Shown here one piece after another: positions 33,494-42,317 of a stretch of 64,000 nucleotides of DNA. Source of the stretch: CAVVDY01 sp963815775 (lineage in GTDB: Bacteria; Acidobacteriota; Terriglobia; Terriglobales; Acidobacteriaceae). The notes beneath the pieces are model-generated. The model did not search any database. It was not told the DNA's origin and saw only the letters and a list, made by a program, of their open reading frames with translations. The stretch lies in the NCBI GenBank assembly GCA_963815775.1, contig CAWFIB010000025.1, positions 368,408 through 432,407 on the forward strand, in the 5' to 3' direction. How positions within the stretch are numbered: position 1 is the first letter of the stretch; the number at the start of each line of letters is the position of its first letter. The position numbers and the translations under genes were made by a program.

Positions 33494-34481
33494 AAGCCAA
33501 TACCGGCGCGAGCCGTCCCGCCTTGCGCAGTTCGCGCTCGATCCACATGTAGGTGACGCGCAGGCCATCGCGCAAGCGAATCTGCGGCTCCCATCCCAGC
33601 ACCTCGCGCAGCCGCGAGTTGTCGCTGTTGCGCCCACGGACGCCCTGCGGTTTGCTGAGGTCGTGATGCTTGGCCAGCCGCTTGTTGGCGATCTCGCACA
33701 CCAGGTCCACCAGACCATCGACGCTGATGAGCTCATCTGTGCCCAGGTTGAGCGGCTCACGATAACTGCTGGCCATCAGGCGAAGCAGGCCGTCGAGGCA
33801 ATCGTCGATATACATGAACGACCGCGTCTGCTTTCCGTCGCCCCAGACTTCAATGTCACCACCATCCGGCGTCAGCACCACCTTGCGCGAGATCGCTGCC
33901 GGCGCCTTTTCCTTGCCGCCCTCGAACGTTCCCAGCGGCCCATAGACATTGTGGAAGCGAACGATGCGCGTCTCCATCAGGTAATCGTGAAAGTAGTAGC
34001 GGCAAAGTTGTTCCGTGAAGAGCTTCTCCCAGCCGTAACCCGCTTCCGGATCGGCGGGATGCGAGTCCTCTTCCCGCAGCGGAGTCACATCCGCATCGTT
34101 CTGCTTATATCCTGCATACACGCAGGCCGACGACGAGAACAGGTAACGCCGCACGCTGTTGATGCGGGCTGCCTCCAGCATGTGCGCGTTGATAAGAATG
34201 TTGTTGCGCGCGATGTCGGCCAGGCTGGCCGTGATGTAGCCGATGCCTCCCATGTCGGCGGCGAGGCTGTACGCCTGATCGATGCTGCGTGTGGCTTGCA
34301 GGCAGTTGGCCCAGTGGCGCAGATCGAGCAGCTCGAATTCGTCGGCGACCGTGGGCTCGAACTCAGGCTCCTTGAGGTCGGCGCCGCGTACCCAGTAGCC
34401 TTCCTGTTTGAGCCGCTTGACCAGATTGTGGCCGATGAACCCTCCGGCCCCGGTAACTAACACGCGAGTTTGCGATTTCAT
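33480..34481 (-). CDS. NAD-dependent epimerase, GDP-mannose 3,5-epimerase-like
   Basis: A 333-residue extended SDR. The ATG at 34481 (MKSQTRVLVTGAGGFIG) follows a GAGGGC ribosome site and directly precedes the NAD motif. The SDR catalytic pair is YGWEK, and AADMGGIGYITAS near residue 75 is the signature of GDP-mannose 3,5-epimerases, which make GDP-L-galactose or GDP-L-gulose. Most of the sequence fits that subgroup, including FHNVYGPLGTFEGGKEKAPA. The sugar product would feed the glycosyltransferases of the same operon. Confidence 0.85.
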   Translation of the reverse strand: MKSQTRVLVTGAGGFIGHNLVKRLKQEGYWVRGADLKEPEFEPTVADEFELLDLRHWANCLQATRSIDQAYSLAADMGGIGYITASLADIARNNILINAHMLEAARINSVRRYLFSSSACVYAGYKQNDADVTPLREEDSHPADPEAGYGWEKLFTEQLCRYYFHDYLMETRIVRFHNVYGPLGTFEGGKEKAPAAISRKVVLTPDGGDIEVWGDGKQTRSFMYIDDCLDGLLRLMASSYREPLNLGTDELISVDGLVDLVCEIANKRLAKHHDLSKPQGVRGRNSDNSRLREVLGWEPQIRLRDGLRVTYMWIERELRKAGRLAPVLAYAAD

Positions 34482-34545
34482 GATTGCCCTCAGAGTGGTG
34501 TGTGCAGATATGAAGACAGAAGCCGCCGTCACCCGGCGAAACATT

Positions 34546-35868
34546 TCAGCCCCAGATTCCTTGCAGAAAATTCGTCAGCCGAGGAAAGGCCGTACGAGCA
34601 GCGCCTGTGGCAGCAGGCCCCCGAAACGTGTTTGCGTCATAGGCCGGTGTGATCGTCTCGAACGCCGGTTGGGGAAGGTCGAACCCCGCATTTGCGCCTA
34701 ATGCGGCTTGGTAGATCGCAATCAGCTTGTGGTAGTTGCTCGCAGGCGAGTAATGCTCCAGGCAGTGGTAGCGTGCTGCCCGCCCCATTTCTTTGGTTTC
34801 CAGCGGACGCGACCACGCCCGGCGGATCGCGATGGAAAGCTGCAGCGCATCTTCGATCTGGACCACCAAGCCCGTGCGCCGGTCAGCAACCAGTTCGCGC
34901 AGTGCGCCGGCGCGCGGAACAATAGACGGAACGCCGCAGGCCATGGCCTCCAGCACCGACAATCCGAAGGTCTCGTAGCAGCGGCTGGGAGCAACCAGGA
35001 ACCGCGCCTCACGAATTCGTCCCAAAGTCTCGTCATGCGATAGGTGACCGCTGAAGCTGATGTGGCGTGCATCTGACTCGCGTACTAGCTTCCGCGCAGC
35101 TTCTTCCAGCGGACCTGATCCAACCACCAGCAACGGAACGTTCTTCATCTCGCGCCAGACTTCGAGCAGCGGAAGTATGCCTTTCTCTTCGCTGAGCCGG
35201 CCAACGAAGATTCCGTACTCGCCCACGCCCTCCTTTTGCGGAACAATTTCAGCGGCGAAATGAGGCTTCACCACAATCTTGCTTGCCGGCAAGCCGTGTT
35301 GGCACAAAACAGCCCGGCAGAACTCGCTGGGAGCGACATAGGTAGCCACACGCTCCCGCCATGTTCCCAGCGCACGATGAGTGCCCAACATCATCGCCAC
35401 TGTCGCCGTCTGTCCCCGCGAATCGCGATAGCAGCCACGCGACGATGCCTTTACCAGGCTGCCGCCGCAATCGTCGCAGGGCGCTCCATTGCGAAAAAAG
35501 TTTCCGCCCACGCAGGCCAGCCGGTAGTTGTGCACCGTCTGCACCACCGGGACGCCCTCGGCGGCGCAGGCGTAATACACGGCTGGGCTCAGCAGCGGCA
35601 GCAGGTTATGGCAATGCACGATGGCGGGCCGCTCCTGCCGGATCAGGGCGCGCAGTTCCAGATACGATTCCTGGTCCCACGTTGTGGTAAGCGGCAAAGC
35701 AGCCTTGCGCAGCACGCTGAAGCGCGCGATCTCGCGATTGTGCCGTGCATACTGCAATACTCGGTGCCCATGGCTGCGCAGCAGTTGGATCTCGGCGTTG
35801 GCCACCGTGTCCTCGCCGCCAGGCTCGAGGTATCGATTGTGAATTACCAGGATGGCAAGTCTTGCCAT
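34546..35868 (-). CDS. Glycosyltransferase family 4 (GT-B)
   Basis: A 440-residue GT-B transferase. The start ATG at 35868 (MARLAILVIHNRYLEPGGED) follows GGAG; an alternative ATG lies nine codons upstream. The C-terminal domain has GIFVGRLSEEKGI, VVGSGPLEE and APSRCYETFGLSVLEAMACG with the conserved E-x7-E. A CDDC pair (APCDDCGG) sits in the acceptor domain. It overlaps the end of the GT2 gene by 25 bases. Confidence 0.88.
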   Translation of the reverse strand: MARLAILVIHNRYLEPGGEDTVANAEIQLLRSHGHRVLQYARHNREIARFSVLRKAALPLTTTWDQESYLELRALIRQERPAIVHCHNLLPLLSPAVYYACAAEGVPVVQTVHNYRLACVGGNFFRNGAPCDDCGGSLVKASSRGCYRDSRGQTATVAMMLGTHRALGTWRERVATYVAPSEFCRAVLCQHGLPASKIVVKPHFAAEIVPQKEGVGEYGIFVGRLSEEKGILPLLEVWREMKNVPLLVVGSGPLEEAARKLVRESDARHISFSGHLSHDETLGRIREARFLVAPSRCYETFGLSVLEAMACGVPSIVPRAGALRELVADRRTGLVVQIEDALQLSIAIRRAWSRPLETKEMGRAARYHCLEHYSPASNYHKLIAIYQAALGANAGFDLPQPAFETITPAYDANTFRGPAATGAARTAFPRLTNFLQGIWG

Positions 35869-36701
35869 GGCAATGTCTCCGGGGCACTCATCCATCGTGT
35901 GTTGAAGCCAACTCTTCGCCGGATCTGCAACTCGCGAGCAATGTTTCCGCTGACGATTTTCCTGGTGAAACGGCGTGCTCGCGCCCAATAGCGGCGGGCT
36001 TCGAGGTCCCACCCGCGATGCTCGCAGCCGGCAGCGTTCTGCACCAGGTGGCGCTCGTACGCTCTGCGCTCGGTGTTGCACAGGCTGACGTTGTCCCGGT
36101 GCCAGCGAAAAGCGGCGATGAATTGCGGCACATAGTGGAACGCACAGCCCAGGCGCGCCAGGCGCGTAAAGAACTCGAAGTCCATCGCCACCCGGTAATC
36201 GCAGTCGAGCAGTAGGCCGCGTTCGATCAGCCGGCGGCGGAAGAACGTCGAGGTCGAAGGGATATAGCAGCCGAAGTACAGCAGCACCTGGAAATCGAAG
36301 TCGTGCTCCACCTTCGAGCGCACCACGCGCCCCACCCGATCGACGAACACGCAATCGCCGTAAATGACGTCCGCCTCCGGATGCGCCTCGGCCGCCTGCG
36401 CAATCGCCTCCAGCCCGCCCGGCAAGTAGTAGTCATCGGCGTTCAGCCAGCCAACGAGGTCGCCAGTCGCCATCAAGAAGCCTTTGTTGATGGCATCCGA
36501 CTGGCCCTGGTCCGGCTCGGAGATCCAGCGCAGATGCGAGTGTTGTTGCAGAATCTCCAGTGTGCCGTCGGTCGAAGCCGCGTCGATGACGATGTGTTCC
36601 GCCACCACGCCGCTTTGCCGGTTCACACTGAGGATTGCATCTTGCAGGTAAGTGGCGCCGTTGAAACTTGGGGTGACGACGGAAATGCTCGGTCGGGACA
36701 T
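35844..36701 (-). CDS. Glycosyltransferase family 2 (GT-A)
   Basis: A 285-residue enzyme starting at ATG 36701 (MSRPSISVVTPSFNGATYLQ). The nucleotide-binding VIDAASTDGT, the metal-binding WLNADDYY (DxD-like) and the C-terminal FRWHRDNVS segment fit inverting GT2 transferases of surface polysaccharides. Its start lies 79 bases inside the 3' end of the polymerase gene in a different frame, an unusually long overlap. Confidence 0.9.
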   Translation of the reverse strand: MSRPSISVVTPSFNGATYLQDAILSVNRQSGVVAEHIVIDAASTDGTLEILQQHSHLRWISEPDQGQSDAINKGFLMATGDLVGWLNADDYYLPGGLEAIAQAAEAHPEADVIYGDCVFVDRVGRVVRSKVEHDFDFQVLLYFGCYIPSTSTFFRRRLIERGLLLDCDYRVAMDFEFFTRLARLGCAFHYVPQFIAAFRWHRDNVSLCNTERRAYERHLVQNAAGCEHRGWDLEARRYWARARRFTRKIVSGNIARELQIRRRVGFNTRWMSAPETLPWQDLPSW

Positions 36702-38002
36702 AAAGGTTCTCGAATAAAAGCAACGGCCAATAGAAAGGCGATAAGGTTGGTGGATTGAACAGCCGAATAGGGCCAGGGGGTGAATCCCAGAGAGACGATG
36801 AATTGTGCGGCCAGATACGCAAGTACCGCGCTCACCACTGCCCGATTGCCGGGGGGTGCACGTCTCGCCTGTCCGCGCAGGCAACGGAAAAGATAAAGAT
36901 GATAAGCGAGGTAGAGAGCGAGCCCTAGCAGGCCGTATTTCAGCCAGACATGCAATGGCGCGTTGTGCACCATCACTGACTCCTCTTTCCAGTTGCGGAT
37001 ATGCCACGTGGGATACGAGCGGCCCAGGCCGATTCCCATGAGCGGCGCCGCGCGGACCTGCGTCCAGGCGTCCAGCACATCGCCGACGTGGTCGGCATTG
37101 TCCTTGCCGTACAGCGCGTCCTCTTGGGTGACATTGATGCTGGATAGCCGCGCCGGCAGCGACGCGCCCAGCATAAGGAACGCGATTCCTGCAATGCATA
37201 GCGGCACAGCAACAATCCGAATCCGCCTTCCGCGGCTGATCAACACGAGCAATGTCACGCCAACAGCCAGTTCCGCCCAATAGGTGCGTCGAAAACATAA
37301 GGCGACCAGCAACATCGAGCCGGCGCTGAGCAGCAGCCATAGCGCGCGATGCCTCCTCGCCCACGCGGAGCCGGACAATGACAGCCCCAGAATCGAAACC
37401 AACACCAGCGCCGACAGCGAAGGCCCATCAAATAGCGGAATGCGCAGTCCCAGCAGACTCGTCCCTTTTCCCTGCACATATGCCAGGAGCAGCATCGCAA
37501 TATGCGTCGCAGCTACCGCGCCGAAGAGAAAAACCGCAATGCGAGCATCGGAAGGGTCCTGGATCCAGAAGCGGTAGACAATGTAGAACGCCACGCCCAG
37601 AGCCAGCGCGCGCCAGTCGAAGAATAAATTCTGCCCGCCGCGCTCCATGCCGTAGACGAGGCTGATCATGATCGCTATAGCAAAACCCGCCATCAATAAG
37701 GCGAGCCTGCGCGGAAAACTCGGGCCCCGTTCGCGCCCGCAACCCAGAGTGAACCCGTGAGCCAGAGCCAGGACAAGCACCGCGACGTCAACCACGCGGA
37801 ACCCGCCTGCCAGGGTGGTGTAGAGAAAGCTCTTGGGAGCCGTCTCGCCGTTCCCCTGCGAGTATTCGGCAATGAAAACCAGCGACAGTAGGGAGCAGAG
37901 TACGACCGCGCGAGCCACGCGCACGATCGCCCGCCGTTGTGGGACCGCCTCCCGCCACTGCGTTCGCAGCACCGAATCTGCGATCCAGGCGGTTGCGCTC
38001 AC
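36623..38002 (-). CDS. Wzy/O-antigen-ligase-like membrane protein
   Basis: A 459-residue membrane protein with about eleven helices and a long periplasmic loop containing HNAPLHVWLKYGLLGLALYL and GLGRSYPTWHIRNW, as in the Wzy_C/O-antigen ligase family. The likely role is polymerisation of the repeat unit. The GTG at 38002 overlaps the stop of the upstream glycosyltransferase as GTGA and is preferred over the longer frame. The last 26 codons overlap the GT2 gene. Confidence 0.85.
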   Translation of the reverse strand: MSATAWIADSVLRTQWREAVPQRRAIVRVARAVVLCSLLSLVFIAEYSQGNGETAPKSFLYTTLAGGFRVVDVAVLVLALAHGFTLGCGRERGPSFPRRLALLMAGFAIAIMISLVYGMERGGQNLFFDWRALALGVAFYIVYRFWIQDPSDARIAVFLFGAVAATHIAMLLLAYVQGKGTSLLGLRIPLFDGPSLSALVLVSILGLSLSGSAWARRHRALWLLLSAGSMLLVALCFRRTYWAELAVGVTLLVLISRGRRIRIVAVPLCIAGIAFLMLGASLPARLSSINVTQEDALYGKDNADHVGDVLDAWTQVRAAPLMGIGLGRSYPTWHIRNWKEESVMVHNAPLHVWLKYGLLGLALYLAYHLYLFRCLRGQARRAPPGNRAVVSAVLAYLAAQFIVSLGFTPWPYSAVQSTNLIAFLLAVAFIREPLCPDRAFPSSPQVSTAPLTCKMQSSV

Positions 38003-39246
38003 GCGGACACCATTTCGGCGCTGGCTGTGTCCTGCGCTCCGTACACAGTTTCGATGACTCGCCGGAACTCGAAATCCCACGCGCGGCGCCGCGCCTGAAT
38101 GCTCAAGGACTGTCGCAGTCCACGATTGCGTGCGAGCTGGCTCAGATGCTGGGCGATGTCATAGGCGACGACGTCACTCGTGCGACCCGCCGCAGGAACC
38201 ACGCGTCCACATCGGTTATTGACGATATGTGCTGGCCCTCCAAGGTCGGCGCAGATCACTGGCAATCCATGCGCCAATGCCTCCAGCACCGCCATGCCCC
38301 CGGAGTCGCGCAGGCTGGGAAACAGAAATACATCGTGCTGATGGAAATGCCATTGCACTTGCTCGTGGTCGAGCCACGCCACCCAGGTGACTGAATCGAC
38401 GATTCCCAGTCGCCATGCCAGAGAAAGCATTGGCGCCCGCGCCGGGCCGTCCCCGATCAGTGTCAAATGGGTGGGCACGTCAAGAGTCTTCATCCGCTGC
38501 ATTGCTAGCAGCGCGATCTCCAGGCCCTTCCATTCCAGCAGGCGCCCCACGTAGAGGCAGTGCAGCACTGTGCCGCCTTTTGCCGCGCGGCGGTGGCTGA
38601 ACCCGAGTTGCTCCGATGTGATCCCGATGGCCAACTGCACCTCGCATTTATGGCGGAAGCGGCGTGGCACCAGCGTGAGCGAATCGCGGGACGTCAGGTA
38701 GATCCGCTGGGCGCGCCGGTAGGCGAGATGCAACAGCGGATCGAAGCGGGCCAGCAGGTTGGCGCAGTCGCGCACGACTTCGATCCCTTGCGCCCGCCAT
38801 GTCATCGACCGCCGCAACCCCCACGGCACTCGCTCCCCGCCGCAGACCGGCCCGAAATAGAAGGGAATCCCCAGCCATCCCATGAAACTGGGAGCGCGCA
38901 GGCTGACGAAGGTGACGTGGTGAACGTAGTCAAAGCGTTGCGCGCGATTGAGCCGCCGCGCCGCCAGAAATGCCAGCCCCTGCCACAATAGGTAATAAAG
39001 ATAGATCGCGCCGGGAAGCTTCTTCCATCGGCGCGCCCAAGCGGGAAGGTCGCAGTACACAAAGTGCAGGTTGTCTGTCTTGCTCGGCCGGAGACTGTGC
39101 TCAATAGCGCTGCGATTGGCCGCCCGAGTGATGACCCAGACCTCATGCTTCAGCGAAGCCAGCCCGGATGCCCACATCCAGCCCACGGCCGGCTCCGACC
39201 CCTTGCCCGGCTCGCACGCGTAGGCAGAAAGCAGGATGCGCGACAT
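37999..39246 (-). CDS. Glycosyltransferase family 4
   Basis: A 415-residue GT-B transferase starting at ATG 39246 (MSRILLSAYACEPGKGSEPAVGW); the stop of the preceding gene and this ATG share a base (TGATG). Motifs: CEPGKGSEPAVGWMW at the N-terminus, LYVGRLLEWKGL, LIGDGPARA and FLFPSLRDSGGMAVLEALAHG in the donor-binding half. It belongs to the group of polysaccharide mannosyl- or galactosyl-like transferases; donor not determinable. Confidence 0.88.
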   Translation of the reverse strand: MSRILLSAYACEPGKGSEPAVGWMWASGLASLKHEVWVITRAANRSAIEHSLRPSKTDNLHFVYCDLPAWARRWKKLPGAIYLYYLLWQGLAFLAARRLNRAQRFDYVHHVTFVSLRAPSFMGWLGIPFYFGPVCGGERVPWGLRRSMTWRAQGIEVVRDCANLLARFDPLLHLAYRRAQRIYLTSRDSLTLVPRRFRHKCEVQLAIGITSEQLGFSHRRAAKGGTVLHCLYVGRLLEWKGLEIALLAMQRMKTLDVPTHLTLIGDGPARAPMLSLAWRLGIVDSVTWVAWLDHEQVQWHFHQHDVFLFPSLRDSGGMAVLEALAHGLPVICADLGGPAHIVNNRCGRVVPAAGRTSDVVAYDIAQHLSQLARNRGLRQSLSIQARRRAWDFEFRRVIETVYGAQDTASAEMVSA

Positions 39247-40409
39247 CACAACGCTCCGTTACCCACAGTGGCCAACTCCGACGCAGTGGGACGTGGCCGC
39301 AGGGACGACGACAGCTTCAGCCGCCGCATTGTCCTGTCTGCAAGATGAGAAATGACCACCGCTATGGCTCGCTCAAGATTTTCTGTTGCTGACAAGGTGT
39401 GCTGCCAGGCGATGTCCACGCCGGCGGGTGCGCGCCCCAGGAGTCCCTTGTTCGGACACACCACCAGCGTGGATGCGATCAGGGCACAGTTGATGCCTGC
39501 CAGTGAGAATTCGCAGTCGATCCAGGTGCGGCGAAACGCAGGCGCCATTGACTGCCCCAACTTGAGGGCCAGATTGATTCGGTCGGCGAGACGCCCATTG
39601 AGGATTCGTACGAAGAGACCGGTCGGATGCGCCACACGAGAGATCAAGCGAGCGCCGTTGGCGACGAAGGCCGATGCCCGTGCGACAGTGTCTTCTTCAT
39701 GAGGCATCGACTCCAGTTCACTGCGCAGCCGAGGCAACAGCGCACGAAAGGCGGCGCGATCGTTGCGTAGCAGGGCCGACTCCATCTGCAGGTTGCTAGG
39801 TTGCTGCCAGAGGCTGAGGGCAAGCTCCGGATCGGGGCTGTGGCGGTAGAGCGTCGCCAGCTTGGCCCATTGCGCATCCGTGAGTGTTTGCTTGAGTACC
39901 TGCTTGATGAGGTAATACTTGAAGTCCACATCGGGCGCGGGAACGTAGAAGCCACCCGCACCGAAACATCGGTCGCGCAAAAGCCCTTTCGCCCGCATCC
40001 ACAGCCTGCCTTCCCGGCGATAGTCGCTGATGCAATCTGGATTGAGGAAGGCGGCCGTGCCGGCTCGTGCCTTGGCGATCACAAAGTATGTCGCCGTCGT
40101 CTCATGCCGGATCGCCTGGATCAACTGCCCTCCGGCACGCGCCGCAGCGTCGGCGAGAAGGTGCGGAACTCTGCCATAATCCGATGGGCTCACCGCAAAA
40201 TCCAGGTCCGACCCGCCAAGCACTGCCGAATCATTTGCAGCGCCCAGCAGGCAGTAGGGAACTCCCGAATTACCCATGCCCCGCATGACGGCGGAGAAAA
40301 GTTCGCGGCGCAACTCAGCCTGAGGCTCATGGCTTGCACGGTCCGCGAGCGCAATCGGCTGGTGCTGATCGGCTGCAGCGGCCAGCCCTGAGGATAGGCA
40401 AGCCGTCAC
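39246..40409 (-). CDS. Polymerase-beta-type nucleotidyltransferase-like protein
   Basis: A 387-residue protein. Residues 40-75 contain YCLLGAANDSAVLGGSDLDFAV, where GGSDLDF provides the DxD metal site of the minimal nucleotidyltransferase fold. The rest is helical with a Trp/Leu-rich centre and a C-terminal hydrophobic part; there is no second catalytic motif. It begins with a GTG overlapping the stop of the phosphotransferase gene (GTGA). Proteins of this kind occur in surface-polysaccharide loci beside kinase-like genes, but their reaction is not established. Together with the two genes upstream it forms a coupled trio. Confidence 0.7.
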   Translation of the reverse strand: MTACLSSGLAAAADQHQPIALADRASHEPQAELRRELFSAVMRGMGNSGVPYCLLGAANDSAVLGGSDLDFAVSPSDYGRVPHLLADAAARAGGQLIQAIRHETTATYFVIAKARAGTAAFLNPDCISDYRREGRLWMRAKGLLRDRCFGAGGFYVPAPDVDFKYYLIKQVLKQTLTDAQWAKLATLYRHSPDPELALSLWQQPSNLQMESALLRNDRAAFRALLPRLRSELESMPHEEDTVARASAFVANGARLISRVAHPTGLFVRILNGRLADRINLALKLGQSMAPAFRRTWIDCEFSLAGINCALIASTLVVCPNKGLLGRAPAGVDIAWQHTLSATENLERAIAVVISHLADRTMRRLKLSSSLRPRPTASELATVGNGAL

Positions 40410-41482
40410 GGCCGGGACTCCACCGTCATCCGCAGGGTGGCTAGGAGAAAAGCAGCGTGCGCATCGTCAGCAGCCGCCAGCTCCCGCAACAGCCTTTGCA
40501 GCAGGTACGCAAGCTCCAGCTTGCGACGTAGCACGAAGTTCAGGGCAGCCGGACGGGGAAGGCACATGCCGGGAAACGCGGGGCGCGGCGATCGTCCGAA
40601 CAGGTACCGGGTCATGTGAACGAAGTGATAGACATCGTGGAAGGGCAGACCACGAGGCTCGGAATCTTCCCAGTCCACCAGCACTGCCGAACCGTTCCGC
40701 AACCGGATGTTCCACGGAGCAAAGTCGCCATGGATTCGCATGGCCGGCAGCTCGCTCGCATCGTCGACTTCCTCCAGAGCACGTCTCACCATGCCTGCAT
40801 CCGCCGTACTCAACTCGAAGTGGTCCAGCTTTTTCTCCAGAGGAGGCATAACTTCGCGCAGGGTGATGGTCTCGTCAGGACGCATCAGCGACCGCAGCAA
40901 CTCCGCGACCTCACGAGTCAACGTCATCCCGCAGCCCACGCCGCGTACTACCGTCTGCGACGAGACACACCGGCTTGCGTCGAAGGCCACCAGCCGTGGC
41001 GCAGCCTCAAAGCCTAGCTCCCGCAATTCAAACAACGTCTCCGCCTCGTGCTCGATGGCCGCCTTAGCGTCTTCCGTCAGAGGCACTTTCACAATCAGCT
41101 CGCACGCATGCGACGCGGCATCGATCAAGTGGACCACCGCTTTGCGCCTCGGCCCAGGTGTTCCGAGGTAGACTAGCGGCTCCGGTAGAGCAGGCCGGCA
41201 CCACCCCAGCTCTCTCCAGTCCAGATCCGTGATCCAGTCGACATGCTTGGGATCGACCACCGGCAGGCTGCGCGCTCCACTCCAGCGCATGACCGACTTC
41301 ATCGCAGCCCAGGCCATGCGCGAAGTTGCCCGATAGGGACGCCATCCCAGGAATGCGTCGCCGTAAAGGCGTCGCCCGGCGGGCACCAGCCAGCGCGGAC
41401 AGTCTGCTCGTCCCACGGCGTGAAAGCACGGGCCGATCGGTTTGGACGCGTCGTCTTCCACCGTATTCAGGCAACAACCCAT
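40406..41482 (-). CDS. APH/choline-kinase-fold phosphotransferase
   Basis: A 358-residue protein of the aminoglycoside-phosphotransferase fold. The nucleotide-anchoring lysine is probably Lys132 (ELIVKVPL), the catalytic loop is HGDFAPWN (His251, Asp253, Asn258) and the metal-binding aspartate is Asp270 in VLVDWEDSEPRGLPFHD. An unassigned 100-residue N-terminal region precedes it. The ATG at 41482 is eight bases after the upstream stop; a TTG at 41503 is possible. The target may be a sugar, a choline-like group or a small alcohol added to the polysaccharide; this is inference from fold and place. Confidence 0.8.
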   Translation of the reverse strand: MGCCLNTVEDDASKPIGPCFHAVGRADCPRWLVPAGRRLYGDAFLGWRPYRATSRMAWAAMKSVMRWSGARSLPVVDPKHVDWITDLDWRELGWCRPALPEPLVYLGTPGPRRKAVVHLIDAASHACELIVKVPLTEDAKAAIEHEAETLFELRELGFEAAPRLVAFDASRCVSSQTVVRGVGCGMTLTREVAELLRSLMRPDETITLREVMPPLEKKLDHFELSTADAGMVRRALEEVDDASELPAMRIHGDFAPWNIRLRNGSAVLVDWEDSEPRGLPFHDVYHFVHMTRYLFGRSPRPAFPGMCLPRPAALNFVLRRKLELAYLLQRLLRELAAADDAHAAFLLATLRMTVESRP

Positions 41483-41489
41483 CCCCCCT

Positions 41490-42161
41490 TCAGGCTTTGG
41501 CAAAGTCCACCTCCCTGGGGCTGTCGGTTGTCAGTTGGGCAAACTTCAAAATTGCGATGGCGATTTCGTCGACAACCTCGGCAATTGGTCTGCCACCGTC
41601 CACCACCCTCGCATTGGGCATGGCGCCGAGCTGCGCCACATACTCTCTTCGTTGCCGCTCCGATTCGTTCGGCATCACCTCGTCTTTTCTTCGTTGCAGC
41701 TCCCCGGCCGGAACATCCAGTACAAACTGTAAGTCCGGCCGCGGAGCTCCTCGGCCAAGCAAGGAGGCAAACCTGGCCGTCGACCCGTCCACCCGGTAGC
41801 GGCGTGGATCGATTGCATAGTCCGCAAAGTAGCGATCGAAGATGACCAGCTGGCCCTCCGCAACGGAGGGAAGCGTGACCAGCCAGTACCCCAGCCAGTC
41901 GTGAACCAGCATGTAGATCAACTTCAGAGAGCTAAATGCGACTCCTCTCGGTATCTGTGCGTGTGGATGTGTTACCGGCGCCGGCTGCGCCTTCACGCTC
42001 CCCAGCGAAATACGCAAGTGATGAACCGTAACTCCGCGGAAGGAAGGAGCAAGCGCCAGGCTTAACCCTTTCGCTATCGCCGATTTTCCGGCGCCGTCCG
42101 GACCATAGAGCGCAATCCACAGTCCTGGTTCCTTGCCTTTAGTTGTCGTTGCGGGTCTCAT
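41490..42161 (-). CDS. Thymidylate-kinase-like P-loop kinase in polysaccharide operon
   Basis: A 223-residue P-loop kinase. Walker A is GPDGAGKSA near residue 20, and the DRY-type motif FDRYFADYAIDPRRYR near residue 108 is that of nucleoside-monophosphate kinases. The LID region (QRRKDEVMPNESERQRREY) is short. It is too diverged and in the wrong context for housekeeping thymidylate kinase. It stands 156 bases after the Wza-like gene and leads the trio with the phosphotransferase and the nucleotidyltransferase. Confidence 0.8.
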   Translation of the reverse strand: MRPATTTKGKEPGLWIALYGPDGAGKSAIAKGLSLALAPSFRGVTVHHLRISLGSVKAQPAPVTHPHAQIPRGVAFSSLKLIYMLVHDWLGYWLVTLPSVAEGQLVIFDRYFADYAIDPRRYRVDGSTARFASLLGRGAPRPDLQFVLDVPAGELQRRKDEVMPNESERQRREYVAQLGAMPNARVVDGGRPIAEVVDEIAIAILKFAQLTTDSPREVDFAKA

Positions 42162-42317
42162 CGTGATTTGTCAGACGCGTAAGGCGGTGCTGTCAGAAGC
42201 GTTCTCATAAATTGGTTTTGAAGGCGGACAACTTGAGCCCTGCCGTTCAGGCCGCCAAGAATAAGGGTTTCAGTCCCAAGGGAAAGCAATAGTTACGTTC
42301 CTGGTTCGAGACCGCCT

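Noticed and set aside
33494..33760. N-terminal extension of the WecG-like frame
   Set aside because: It lies wholly within the epimerase gene and has no WecG-family similarity.
41490..42161. Housekeeping thymidylate kinase (tmk)
   Set aside because: It has the P-loop and DRY motif, but lacks close TMK similarity in the LID and is embedded in a polysaccharide operon.
42162..42317. Possible small gene between the Wza-like gene and the P-loop kinase gene
   Set aside because: No frame longer than about 30 codons with a start and ribosome site is present in the 156 bases.
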